This document shows, one piece after another, positions 1 to 11,296 of a stretch of DNA of 64,000 bases. Position 1 is the stretch's first letter; the number at the start of each line of letters is the position of its first letter. The notes under the pieces were generated by a model. The model was not told the origin of the DNA. It did no database searches and worked only from the letters and a program-made list of their open reading frames with translations. The DNA lies in NCBI GenBank assembly GCA_000149265.1, contig CH003389.1, positions 169,548-233,547 of the forward strand, read 5' to 3'. The position numbers were made by a program, and so were the translations under genes. The DNA comes from Ciona savignyi. Taxonomy: Eukaryota; Chordata; Ascidiacea; Phlebobranchia; Cionidae.

Positions 1-9
1 GTGTTACAG

Positions 10-3000
10 GACCGCGTGGAAATGCACCACAGCCCAATATCAACCAACAATTAAGAAACCCGATGCCACCGCTGTTACCTCCGCAGCTGCAGAATCAATT
101 CCATCAGGTTTTTGTGTCGTTGATAACGCTCTAATCTATGATTTCTCCATAACAATATTTCAACTTATTTGACATGTAGTTATCCCAGGATATATTATCT
201 GCCGGGATTTTGTACTATTTTTAAACTTGTCACACTAATGTTGTTTATTATGTACTGCTTGAGCCATAAAATCGGAAGTATCAGTAGCCAGCTACTGTTC
301 TGTTGTGTGCGTTACCCTTTGATTATACTACTGCCTGTGTCTTGTTGTGTATAGTGTGGCGTATATAAACACAAGCTTGGTGCAGATTCGCAATGCTGTT
401 ATGAATGGCGTCATACCCCAGCAATTCCTCAATCCACAAGTAATGACTCCCCAACACATGCACACACTGCTACAGCTCGTCAACAAAGCATCTGAGTATC
501 AGAGGATGCAGTTGGAACTCAGAATGCTAACTCAAAATAAGGTAAACATAATGCATGTGTACAATTTGATGCTATTTATAACCCAAAATCTTTAGTTGTT
601 AAAAATATTTTAAATTTTCTCATGTTAAGTATACGCTGTTATAAAACCATTATCGTATAATTTACAATTTTTTTTTTAAATTTCGATTTCTAAATATGCA
701 TAATGGTAAAATTTCCACAGAGTGTATTGCCACCCATGCGCCAGCAACAAATGATCGAGTACACAAGAATAATGCGAGCCTGTCAGCAACAAATTGAAGT
801 AATTGATAAGTATCACTTTAACCAATAATTGTGAATGGGTTTTCTAAACTTAAAAAGGATTCTACTACCGGTACTATTATTTGTAAAGGTGTATGCTTTT
901 AAGTAATAGTCTAAGTATGCTTTTGAAATAAAATGTTTCTGTTCTGTATTAGCACAGTCGTTGTGTTTGTTCTAGTTTAAATCCATGGCTTTCTAATCCT
1001 GTTTGTTATTGTTCATTGTGTCTACAGTTATACACAACACTTATACATTTTCATATTCTAATCTACTGTTTTGCATTCATAGATGCAACGCAACACTATA
1101 TTCCAAAACATGCTGCAAAAGACACAGTCCAACAAGAGTAACGGCCCAATTGCCGGAATGGACCCGAATGGCCCACGATCCGCACAATCCATGTTGTCCC
1201 CATTAAACAACATGGCAAACCTTGGCCAAGCGTTACCACCAAATGTGCCCATGCCTAATAACAGGTTGGTAAATGTATTACAGGATAAGAAAATTATTTT
1301 ATTTAGTTATTCGTAATTTGTTTTCATTTGACCAAAATTTCCACATAACACTGCTACTGTCTTTTCCAGAACTGGATATCATAAACACAACATATAGAAG
1401 AGGTTTATTTTTAATAACAAAATACACAAATTAGTATTTTTAATTGTATTATTTTTGAAATTTTTACTTAAAATATCTACGAAAATACATACAATAAGAA
1501 ACCGCCCAAAAAAGACTATCGACTTTCCCCCTTGAAAAGCAATCAGTAGACATGTGTATTACTATTACCTTCGATGTTCCTTGTGCTCATAGCTAGCTCT
1601 TACCCTTACTAATTAACCCAAATCCAGTGCTCGGTAACACTCATTTCTGTTTCATTCCATAAACTTCCATGAAAAAATTCTTCATTTGTTGAATTCCCAT
1701 GAAAGGTTTTTTTGGTTATTATTTCTCATTTAGGGACACATAAATTAGCCTTTACCGTTTTTGCATGTGTCCATGTAGCACTACAACCGTGCTACGTCCC
1801 TCTTTCCCCTGTGCAGCCATGTAACAAGGTTCTTTCAACAGGGAACAAAAATCACGTTTCATGCATAACTGGAAACGTCCCAACAGCTTGGACTACCCTC
1901 AAAATCTCCCCAACAATATGGGTTTCTTCCCCGGCCCTGGGGGCGATTTCAACGGAATGAGGTTTGAATCTCCGCAAGATGAGATGCCATCTCACCTCGA
2001 TAAGCAGTATTACTCCTCAGATACAGGTGACTGGGACTTGTGTGCGATTCCGCTAGTTTTGTTTAAATCTGGTTAAAATCATTGATTTGAAAATCTTGAC
2101 ACTTTTAATATTTTGCTAAGCCAGCAGGTTGTATGGATTTATTAGATTCCTAAATGCTACCCAATCTACTTTATTTGGAAGCATTAACAAAAAAGCTGTA
2201 TGTGGGTAGGCCATTAAGCAAATATCCCCTGGATTTAACAGAAGTTTTTTATGGTTATAGTGGGGTTGCGTCAAATACATTTGTGACTGGATATTTTTTG
2301 CTCATATCTGTTCATATGTGTTAATTTTACATTAAACAAGTGTTGGGTTATGTAATATCAGTGTGTACGAATTCAGATGAATGAATAAACCTAAATTGCT
2401 AAGAGACATCACACATGATTTGTGGTATAAAAAAACTTATTTTCCGGGCACTAAAAGTATAACGCTGCCTAAGTGCAGATCCTACACAGTAGTTCATTTT
2501 TAGTAGATGCGATTTATCATGCACATTAGTTAATCATGATGTTCGGTGGCATCATAAAAACAGTGTGTGACAATGTCTAATCTCACTTCAAGAATAAATA
2601 CAAGGAGTCTGTAATACCTTCACTGTATTTACCATTCTTCCAATTCAATACATGGGTTATAACATTGATTTAGATGCCAATAACAGAATGAGAAATGACA
2701 GAATTAAATTGACACCGATGTCAGTTCGACATATTGGTTTCATATTAATCTACTCAGGTGCTGAACTGCATTTTTAATGGGTACATTTTATTTATAGATT
2801 GTGAATATGGATTCACGATTACTTGGTCAAATGAAATAATAATGACAGCAGTCTTTATCTTGTATGCCAGTATGCCCCAAAAAAAGTTTTATCTTTACAG
2901 AAATTTTGGAAATTTTAAGAACTGTTTATTAAATATACTGATAAAAAACACATTGTTTACAATATGATTTAACACCTTTTGCAGCAACTTTTTGTGTGAA

Positions 3001-6000
3001 CTTTAAATAAAGAAATCTATTATTTAATTATTTTGGCATCAAAGGCACAAAAATAAAAGTTGGGAGTCAGTTGTGGTGTGTAGTGGGGAGATATTAAAGA
3101 ATGCCAAACCAGCCACTTTTTTATCACAGCAATTACAATACCAGCTGACGTGGATTCATTTTTAATTAACCTTCATTTTTTCCAGCTGCCAAAGCAGACG
3201 AAGCCTTGAACGCCATTTCCGCCGCTGAACCCACCTCAGAACCCAGGTTAGCCAACACCTGCGTGCTTCTTGCAAAAATAATCTTTTATAACAAAAAATC
3301 TGTAATTTTCAAAAATATTTTAAATTTTCGCATGTTAAGTATACGCTGTTATAAAACCATCAAATTATAATTTACAATATTTTTTTTATTTTTTTATTTC
3401 GAGTTCTAAATATGCATAATGGTACAATTTTTACACACAGTGTATTGCTATATTGTAATGGTAGCAGTGCTACATGGACACTTACGCAAAAAAAATGAAA
3501 TAACATATTTTTAATTATGTGTTTCTAAAAAAATGTCGGTATTCGAATCAGTTTGGGTTTCCAGAATTATTCTTCAATCAATAATATTGAATATAGAATT
3601 TTTTGAAATGCTCTTTTTTCTAGGAAGAGCATACAAAAACTATTTTTTGTAGTAATATGATTAAAAACCTATATAATTGCACAAATTCTTTAGTGAAATA
3701 ATTGTAATTTATAATTAAAATTAACATCAATGTTACAGAAAAAAATTCTAACGCTTATACTAATTTTGGATCAAAGTTGTATAAATACAACTTGTTTAGT
3801 TTTACTATATGACCTTAATTTTACTAAAATTAAATAATAATTCCGAATATTTTCTATTTAAATTAAGTTCGAATTTTAATTATAAAATGGACCCCCCTAA
3901 TTATGAGTTTATAAACATCTATGTTGCTCATCCATGAAATGTGCGAGGGAAAAAATCAAAACCTGACCAAATATGTGGATTTTCCAGAATATTTTTATTT
4001 TTACCGTATTTTTCGGTCCATAAGGCGCACTTTAAATCCTTTCATTTCCTCATAAATTGATCGTGCACCCTATACTCCGGTGCGCATAATGTGAATCAAG
4101 TACCGATAGCACTGTGTTGCCTACGCTCAAAACTAGTACCGATACTATTATTAAACTACTGTACTGTAACGTTGCGTCTTATGTATGGACAAAAATGTAA
4201 TCAAAGCAATTTATTGACAGTGCGCCTTATAGTCGGGAGCGCTTTATAGTCCGTAAAATTTGGTAATAAAACTACCAATTGAAATCCCTTGCACCCACCT
4301 AGAGCTGGGCGTAATTACGAAATTATGTTCAGTTAAATACACCCCTACACCCACCCAGCAAACTGCCATGGACGATACTGATTCACACAATTCGCCCACC
4401 CACCCGGCGAATTTACCCAATTTTACTGATTCACCCAATTTTCCAGCAGTGCACTTGCCGACATTGGACCCCCTGAGTTCACCCCTGGAGTTCCATGGAA
4501 GGGATTCCGTAGGATTGACCCCGAATCTGACCCCGACATCACCCCTGGCAGTGTTGCCATTGCAAAAACGATGTCAATTAACACTGTACGTGATGCAGAC
4601 CAGGTAAGTTTATGTTGTGGAAATGGGTTAATCTCCATTACTGTAGTAATCATGCTGGATTCCAGATGGTTAATTTGTGCCTTGTAATCATCTTTCCTGT
4701 AACCATGTCCGCATTTATGTAATAATCATTTACTTTGGAATGCAACATTCTTTGCGTGCATTTCGGGCTATTTAACCCGACGTGTTACGCTTTATTTCCA
4801 TTCACTACGATTTACTACCAAATACCTCCAATACAACAGTTTAAATTTTAATAAAGTCAAACACTAAACCCTGATTGCTTAAAAATTCCGTATATATCTC
4901 AATATTACAGATAAATTGGTACGAAATACACAAACACTTGATTAACCATTTATTTCTACAATTTAGATAACTTTTTGTAGACTTGTGTACCATGCTTGGA
5001 CAACTACTATAGTTCTAAGCAGAGGTCCCAGTTTTAACAACGAGTTATGATGGTTATCGTTTGATGTCGTAAAACTGTAGACATCGCTTAAATCACATTG
5101 AACATAATGCATAATCATCTGGAGAGCCTGGGGGCTTTTAATTATGCTGTTAACCACAATGTTTAGTTGATATTTGGGTGCAAAGTGCTACCTTTTCAAA
5201 GTGCTTTTTTTTCAAATGGTGGAGTTATTGTCTTTGATTTTAAGTTTAAATTATTGGTAATTTTAAGCATAATTTTATTCAAATTTGGTTTGCTTACAAG
5301 ATAAGTGTGTACTTGGTAGCCATATGTATTTTGAAGATTGAAACTGCTCTGTCGATGAAAAGCTTTGATTTTTTTATACAAAAGCTGCATCAGTTTTTAA
5401 CAATAGTACAGTTAACAAAAGGAAAAATGAGCTTAATGAATATTGTAGTTCTTAGTTACTCTTTCCATATTTTATTGCGTAAGACGCTATTTTTTTATAA
5501 AACAATAGTATTGCTACTGATTTTGAATGTAGGCAATAAACAAAGCATAAAGCACTACCTGAAAGGCGAACAATCAATTTTTAAGAAAAAAAATGGATTT
5601 TAAGTGCGACTTATGGTCCGCACAGTAGCTACATATTACAATACATTACAAAACCTACATCGCTGTAATGAAATGAAAAACGCAAGGGGGTTAACACACA
5701 GGCAATCGTCAGATCACCTCGCGCTCACCGTCGGTTACCGAAGGTATTGCAGTGTGTTGTGTATAATTCACATGTTTCTTTTATTTATTATAGAACCCAA
5801 CAATCCGCTGGGGTTAGGCAATGTTCGTTAAGAGCCTTCCCCAAGGATACAACGACTCGCTAGCGACCAGTTTCACACCTACAACCTTTCGATTGAAAGG
5901 CGACGCACTAAACCACCAGTATAACCGTGCAATAATATCCAATGTTACAGGTTCTCAAGCGAGAACGAAGTGCTCATTCTGAGTCGTCGACAGGAATGCA

Positions 6001-9000
6001 GAACAATGATGAAAACCCACATTCGGCGCATACTTCATCTAATGCAGTCACCGATGCCATCACCTCAGCTATGTGGTCTACAGGTACATTGGTGCAACAT
6101 GGTGTGTAGGGGTGTCCTACTCAGTTTTAATGCTAGGATTTATTAAGATTTAAGAATTTTGATGTAGAATTTTAAACCGCTCTAAAATATATACTTACAA
6201 AATCACTGTCACTATTACAAAAAATGCTATTATGTTTCATTTTTGTATCAAAATTGAATAAACAAAACTAACTCTTTTTACCATGAGAACTTATTTTTTT
6301 TAAAAACAACAAAAGATCGCGCACCTAAAATATGGAAAAGGGCAAACAAAAATTGTGATATCACAAGATGAAAAATGATATTAAAACAATTTATGAAAAT
6401 AAATGAGCACGGTCGTAAAACCTAATTTTATTTAAATTTTGCTAAAAACATAAATTTATTTGGAATTTAGATTTTGCTAAAAAATAAATTTATTTGGAAT
6501 TTAAATTTTGCTAAAAAATAAATTTATTTGGAATTTAAATTTTGCTAAAAAATAAATTTATTTGGAATTTAAATTTTGCTAAAAAACAAATTGATTTGGA
6601 ATTTAAATTTTGCTAAAAAATAAATTTATTTGAAATTTAAATTTTGCTAAAAAATATATTTATTTGGAATTTAAATTTTGCTAAAAAACAAATTGATTTG
6701 GAATTTAAATTTTGCTAAAAATAAATTTATTTGGAATTTAAATTTTGCTAAAAAATAAATTTATTTGGAATTTAAATTTTGCTAAAAAATAAATTTATTT
6801 GGAATTTAAATTTTGCTAAAAAATAAATTTTATTTTCAATGCTGTGAAACCTACTTTAATTGAGTTGTTGATCGCAGGAGCAAACGGGGCGTCTTCCACC
6901 ACCACTGTGAGCCAATCCGCAACCCCACAGGACATGTGGAAACTTCCGATCAATAACAATCAATCAATGTCACGAGCCCCACCCCCGGGAATGGGGGCTG
7001 CTTTCCGAACCCCCAAGGAACTTGCACCCACCTGGGACAATGCTCCAAGTAACTCCTGGGAACAAAACTTGCCAAGAACTTCACAAGGTTCGTGGGGTAG
7101 AATGGAACATGGAACAGCATAATTGAAATCTTTATCCCTTGGTTATGAAAACAACATTCTAATAATACCAACATTCGTCAGATTAGCTCACGCCAGCAGT
7201 GCCAAGGCTATTGCAGTGTGTTGTATATTTTATACAATTTCTGTTTGTGATTGATATATTTAAATCAACTATAGCGAGGCAAGGTACACCAATCCCTTAT
7301 AGAACTGACCAGAAAGTAGTCAGTGAGAAGGTCAAACCAACCCTGATTTCACTATCCTACAACTGTACAAGAATAGTGTGTCAGTAGCTATAAACTGTAA
7401 GGTTTTGTAATCAAAACTAGTAGCTAGCTAGTCGGTTATGTTCTTGAGCAAGGGGCTCGCTTGACATGTTGGTTATTGGGATAAAATAAAAATGAAGTAA
7501 CATCATAATTTTACACAACCCACTACAATAGCTGATTTGGCCTAGCGTGGGCATAAGATAATCTAACAATTGCATGTAATAACATTTGCATTTCATTCAC
7601 GGGGTTAAACATGAAAACTTATCTTTGCCACCTGTATAGGTGGGAGCAATTGGAGCAGCCAACCACCACCACCCCAACAAGAGGAGGGATTGGGATCATG
7701 GCTTGTGCTTACCAACTTTAATCAGCAGGTACTGTGGTTTGTTCAATCTCCACTGCTAGAGTAGACCAAGTGCTCTCGAGTGTTAATACCGGAAATTATA
7801 TTGACTGGTGCTTACCCTCATTAGTGAGCAGTGGTGTTTATTCTATGTCACCCATACCTGCAGTTGGACTGTTGAAGTTAATACATAATGTTGATGATTA
7901 TTTGAAAGTGTTGATCTCTCCGCTTTAATCAAGTCAGATAATTTTGAGCAAAAATTGTTGTATGATCCAAACTGGTTGCTGACTAGTCAGTTGTGTCCTG
8001 GACAGGACGTTCTGACATGGTCTGATCCCAGTAAATAAATGGGTTGTATTGAACTTGTGGATCTCATTCATACACAATAAATGACAATGACACAATTACA
8101 CAATGGCGTTGGGTGGTTTAATGATTACCCATTCAAAGGAATAATGAATATCCTACGTCTGCGTAAAATAGGCTTAAGCAATATACATGCTGGAACCCAC
8201 ACGACAAGAAGTTTTCGACCGACCTGTAGACTGTACCATCAACTGCAATGTGTCCCTTGCATTAGTGAATAAATATGTGGTCAAGATATTAAATACTATT
8301 TGTGTAATAATCCAGCCCACCAAGGGATTTATTTTCGCACATCTGGCCCGCTGAGTAGAGAAGTTACCCACCCCTGGCCTATAAAGTCATTGTTGAGGCC
8401 ACACTGAAAATTTGAACCATCATCTTCTTGATTTACTACAGTTCATGTTTCACTCAGGTGGACGTGTCGAGTGTGCGACAGTTGTGCATGCAGCATGGCA
8501 CCATGGTCTCCTTCCAGGCCCACTACCCCATTGAAGGGATGGCTCTGGTACGCTATGCTTCACCTGACGACGCAGCCAACGCAAAGAAAGCACTCAACAT
8601 GTACATGGCAGGCTCCACCATGCTAGTTGCTACAGTGGCTACTGATCATGAGGTAATTTCTACTGGATTGTAATTAGACTAAGAAAGAAGTCTATTTTTC
8701 TAAATGTAAATGAAAAACAAGGTGCGACGTCATTTAAATGAGGCAAAATTTAGCGAAATAAGCGGCTTCACTAAGATAAGCTATACTTCTGTCAAGTTTA
8801 TCCTGCTACAGCAGATTCAAGAAGCTGCATAAATGATAAAAAACATGTAGTGGTCATACTTTATATTGTATGATGCTAGCCCACATATACAGGGTTGGCA
8901 CTAGGAACTGACGACTGAGTTCCTAAGAATATTGGTTTTTACATTCCTTAACACTAGGTACAAGTGTATGAACTGCAGTATTCAATGTTGGTAATTAAGT

Positions 9001-9467
9001 TTGTGTCCCAGCTTGAATTAATACACTAGTAATGTATGCTTTGCTTTCCTACAATGCAAATTTGTACCAGAAGTCCTGGAAATGTCGTAGTAGACTGGTT
9101 TGGCATATTAAAGTTTAACTTATACAAAAATTTTGCAAAGGTCGCGAACTTTGCGAACGCAGCCGCCGGAGGCTCGTGGGGCAGTAACACGGGGAATCCC
9201 GGAAACCGATTCTCCACTGGGTCCACCGGGGGCTTCATGTCCCAACCCAGCCAACCCCCAACGATGGGTATTCCCCCCGACACCAACCCAGCCCCCTCGC
9301 AACCAGGCTCGCAGCTATGGGGGGGCAACACAGCGGGGGGCAACTGGTCCTCCAACTTCCCCCCCAATATGCCGTGGTCGGGGGCAGGAGGGGAGGATCT
9401 CTCGCGCATCATGAGCCCCATGCACAGTCTGTTGCCCGAGAATCTCCTTGGAGGGGAAACCATGTAG
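10..9467 (+). CDS. TNRC6: TNRC6/GW182 homologue, C-terminal part (5' end outside window)
   Basis: GW182-family scaffold of the miRNA silencing complex: it binds Argonaute through N-terminal GW repeats (not in the window) and recruits PABP and the deadenylases. Exons: 10-107, 386-541, 721-798, 1083-1264, 1842-2026, 3186-3246, 4447-4603, 5951-6083, 6878-7096, 7640-7728, 8458-8652, 9141-9467; all GT/AG with matching phases, giving 625 codons plus stop. The exon at 4447 encodes the PAM2 motif ([12 protein letters not shown], then DPESDP and ITPGSV), nearly as in vertebrates. Exons 7640 and 8458 give the RRM (SWLVLTNF, then [21 protein letters not shown]). W-containing motifs (GSWGGSNW) precede it. 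The last exon is Gly/Trp/Ser/Pro-rich and ends NLLGGETM, close to the vertebrate LGGGGESM-type end. The donor of exon 6878 was placed at 7096, not 7087, because it gives GSWGGSNW in frame. Confidence 0.93.
601..730. repeat. Intron block duplicated at 3311-3448, copy 1
   Basis: The end of a TNRC6 intron, running through its polypyrimidine tract and acceptor into the first 10 bases of the exon at 721 (agtgtattgc), is repeated with few changes at 3311-3448. Shared landmarks are aaaaatattttaaatttt, catgttaagtatacgctg and aaatatgcataatggta. Confidence 0.85.
3311..3448. repeat. Intron block duplicated from/with 601-730, copy 2
   Basis: Second copy, inside a later TNRC6 intron. The acceptor region is altered (ttacacacag) and is followed by tgtattgc, after which similarity stops. 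No coding exon follows, so this copy looks non-functional for splicing. Confidence 0.85.
4001..4266. mobile_element. MITE with GCGCxTTATAGTC-type termini
   Basis: Starts TTACCGTATTTTTCGG and ends with the imperfect inverse CCGTAAAATTTGGTAA. The inner arms read CATAAGGCGCAC on the left and GTGCGCCTTATAG on the right, so the termini fold together. This terminal sequence resembles a short non-autonomous DNA transposon type seen in many animals. It sits in the TNRC6 intron just before the PAM2 exon. A related fragment is at about 5595-5625. Confidence 0.7.
5681..5926 (-). repeat. Composite tRNA-related SINE (SINE-B), near full length
   Basis: Member of the main SINE family of this window. Read on its sense strand, the unit has a tRNA-like head (GTCTGGTGGTTAAGTGCGTC, then a box-B-like GGTTGCAGGTGCGAAACTGG), a middle starting CTAGCTAGTCGGTTGTGTCC, and a tail ending GGGGATAAACATGAATATCC. 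I assign the family by internal comparison; it resembles the composite tRNA-derived SINEs described in Ciona, but that match is from memory. This copy is in a TNRC6 intron. Confidence 0.75.
6424..6836. repeat. 34-bp minisatellite, about 12 copies
   Basis: Head-to-tail units of aaatttatttggaatttaaa followed by ttttgctaaaaaat. Most copies are nearly identical; a few carry caaattgattt or gaaattt variants. It ends about 40 bp before the exon at 6878. Confidence 0.95.
7393..7620 (+). repeat. Diverged SINE-B copy
   Basis: Recognisable tagctagctagtcggttatg, then a decayed middle and the terminal cattcacggggttaaacatg. It sits in the intron directly before the first RRM exon. A shorter antisense fragment is at about 7172-7235. 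Confidence 0.55.
7976..8155 (+). repeat. Diverged partial SINE-B copy
   Basis: Contains gctgactagtcagttgtgtc, aatgggttgtattgaac and the terminal aatgaatatcc, all diagnostic for the family, with many differences. It lies in the intron between the two RRM exons. Confidence 0.5.
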
Positions 9468-11296
9468 CAAGATGACTTTTATTCCTTAGTAGACGTGTCC
9501 TCTTTTGCCATTGTTGTTTTTTACGCACTTGGTGTTCCACGAACGACCCCCTATTACTTGTTGCCGTGCGATTTTTTTGGAACTCTTTTTATCAGCCCGT
9601 GGTATAGCTACACTGCTTCACTCATTATAGCCACCTGGCAATTTTGTTCAAGAGCATAATTATCTACAATTTCCGTTTTAACTTTTATCGCCAGTTACGT
9701 TGTCGTTGCAGGAGTTATCGCCGCACAAGCGTCGAATACTTAGTATGCACAAATCATAAACCTTAGCCATTCGTATGGCCAAGCACAGGCTACGTTTTTG
9801 TCCCGTTTATCCCCTCTTACCCATTTGTATTGGTTGCAAACTGAATGACTCCATTTTACCATCACACTAGTTTCAACCTATACGCATTGCATTAGCATAT
9901 TCGATTGCTTTACCTTACACAATCAACTTTACTTCTGTATTTACTTCCTTTATCGGCCACGCCTTTCTCACGTTCGGTATGATTTACCGCGCTCGATGAC
10001 GCAACGTCTGACGCGACGTTTGACGCAACGTTTGACGCATCGTTTGACGCCGACGCGACCACATTCCAACCACAACAAAAATCTTCGAAAACTATTCTTA
10101 AAACACTGCCCCGACGCTTAATTCGTCACACGAGCGACTGCGCTGTATAAGAGCGCCACTTCCAAGGGTGCACCTGATTTACCGCGCCACCACCGTCGTT
10201 ATTGGGACGTCTGTAGTTTCCTAAATTGAGCAGTCGGCAATCCACTGTTATTTTACCTACCACGATTGAAGCGATAATTTACCCTCGGATCCAGTTGTAA
10301 TGCGTACGGTACGTTCTTGCTCATTTCACGCGCATTCACTGTTCGTTTATTTTTAAAACGCAGCAACTTCGGTCGAATCGTTGTGAAAGTTCGCGCTCGT
10401 GGTTGCTTGTTATCATATGGCCGTCAGATGGCGCAACTGAGTTGCTATGTGCAATTTCTCGTCCTACCCACGTCACACGCCTAATCCCCCCCCCCCCCCC
10501 CCAATTATTCCGACAGTGACGTATCCTGCGCGCAATTTCCGTTCGTCGCCATTTTCTTTCGCCGTCACGAGTAATTCCCACCGCGGACAATTTGCACACG
10601 GCACGTACACCGGCGACAATCTCCGACAGTGGGCGATGAACCGAACACTGACTTCCTCATTTGCACTTCGTACAGCGGCGGACGAACCCTGGTCGCCTCA
10701 TCCACATGTTGCAAATCATTCGAATCATCTCCGCTGCGTGTATTCTCCGCATAAGTTCCCACGTGCTATATACGCTTGTGCGAGCCCTCCATCACCAGTA
10801 GCTCTCCTGGCATCCTCGCTTCGACCCGTGAATACGACTTGTGCATTGCTGTATTTAAGAAACAGGTGTTTTTGCTGTGAACGAAGTAGTGTGCCCCCCC
10901 CTATGTTGTTTCGCAGCGTATTATCCCCATATACTGATCCATGCATCGAATGCTTCTCAACGCGCTACCTTGTTCCGCGCCGCGCATCACTATTCCTCGT
11001 CCATTTGTGACGTATTGCTTATTTCTGTGACGTCACTAAAGAACCGTGAGTACAAACCGAGCGAGGCAACTATTTCTCAAGTGCTTTTACCGTGATTTCG
11101 TTTTATCGCCAATCTTACTACTACCGCGATTATTACTGTTATTATTAAAGTCGTCTGCGTTGCATTCACCAAGAAACCGACGTCTTGTTTTTATAGAATA
11201 GATGACTACAGCAGCGGGTTCTTTATATTTAATACGAAAAACATAAAGTTGTATAAATATAGAACAATTTGAATATTATTGCATTGTTGGTTCGAT
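9468..11296. other. TNRC6 3' UTR and convergent intergenic gap, CpG-rich
   Basis: Lies between the TNRC6 stop and the stop of the convergent dehydrogenase gene. From about 9950 to 11100 it is clearly richer in CG dinucleotides than the flanking introns, and it holds a run of about 15 C at 10488-10502. An unbroken reading frame of 187 codons at 10447-11010 looks accidental. I found no AATAAA soon after 9467; an ATTAAA-type hexamer near 11140 could end a long 3' UTR, and a reverse-strand one near 11226 could serve the opposite gene. Confidence 0.5.
9997..10052. repeat. 12-bp tandem repeat of TGACGC motifs
   Basis: Five consecutive units of the form TGACGC(A/G)ACGTT, spaced 12 bp. Each carries TGACG, the half-site core of CREB/ATF-type factors. 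No function is shown by the sequence. Confidence 0.8.

Noticed and set aside
9026-9463. 145-codon - strand open frame opposite the TNRC6 last exon
   Set aside because: It is the antisense shadow of the Gly/Pro/Ser-rich coding exon.
10447-11010. 187-codon + strand open frame in the CpG-rich gap
   Set aside because: Its proline run is simply the poly-C tract, composition is erratic, no domain is recognisable, and high GC lengthens chance open frames.
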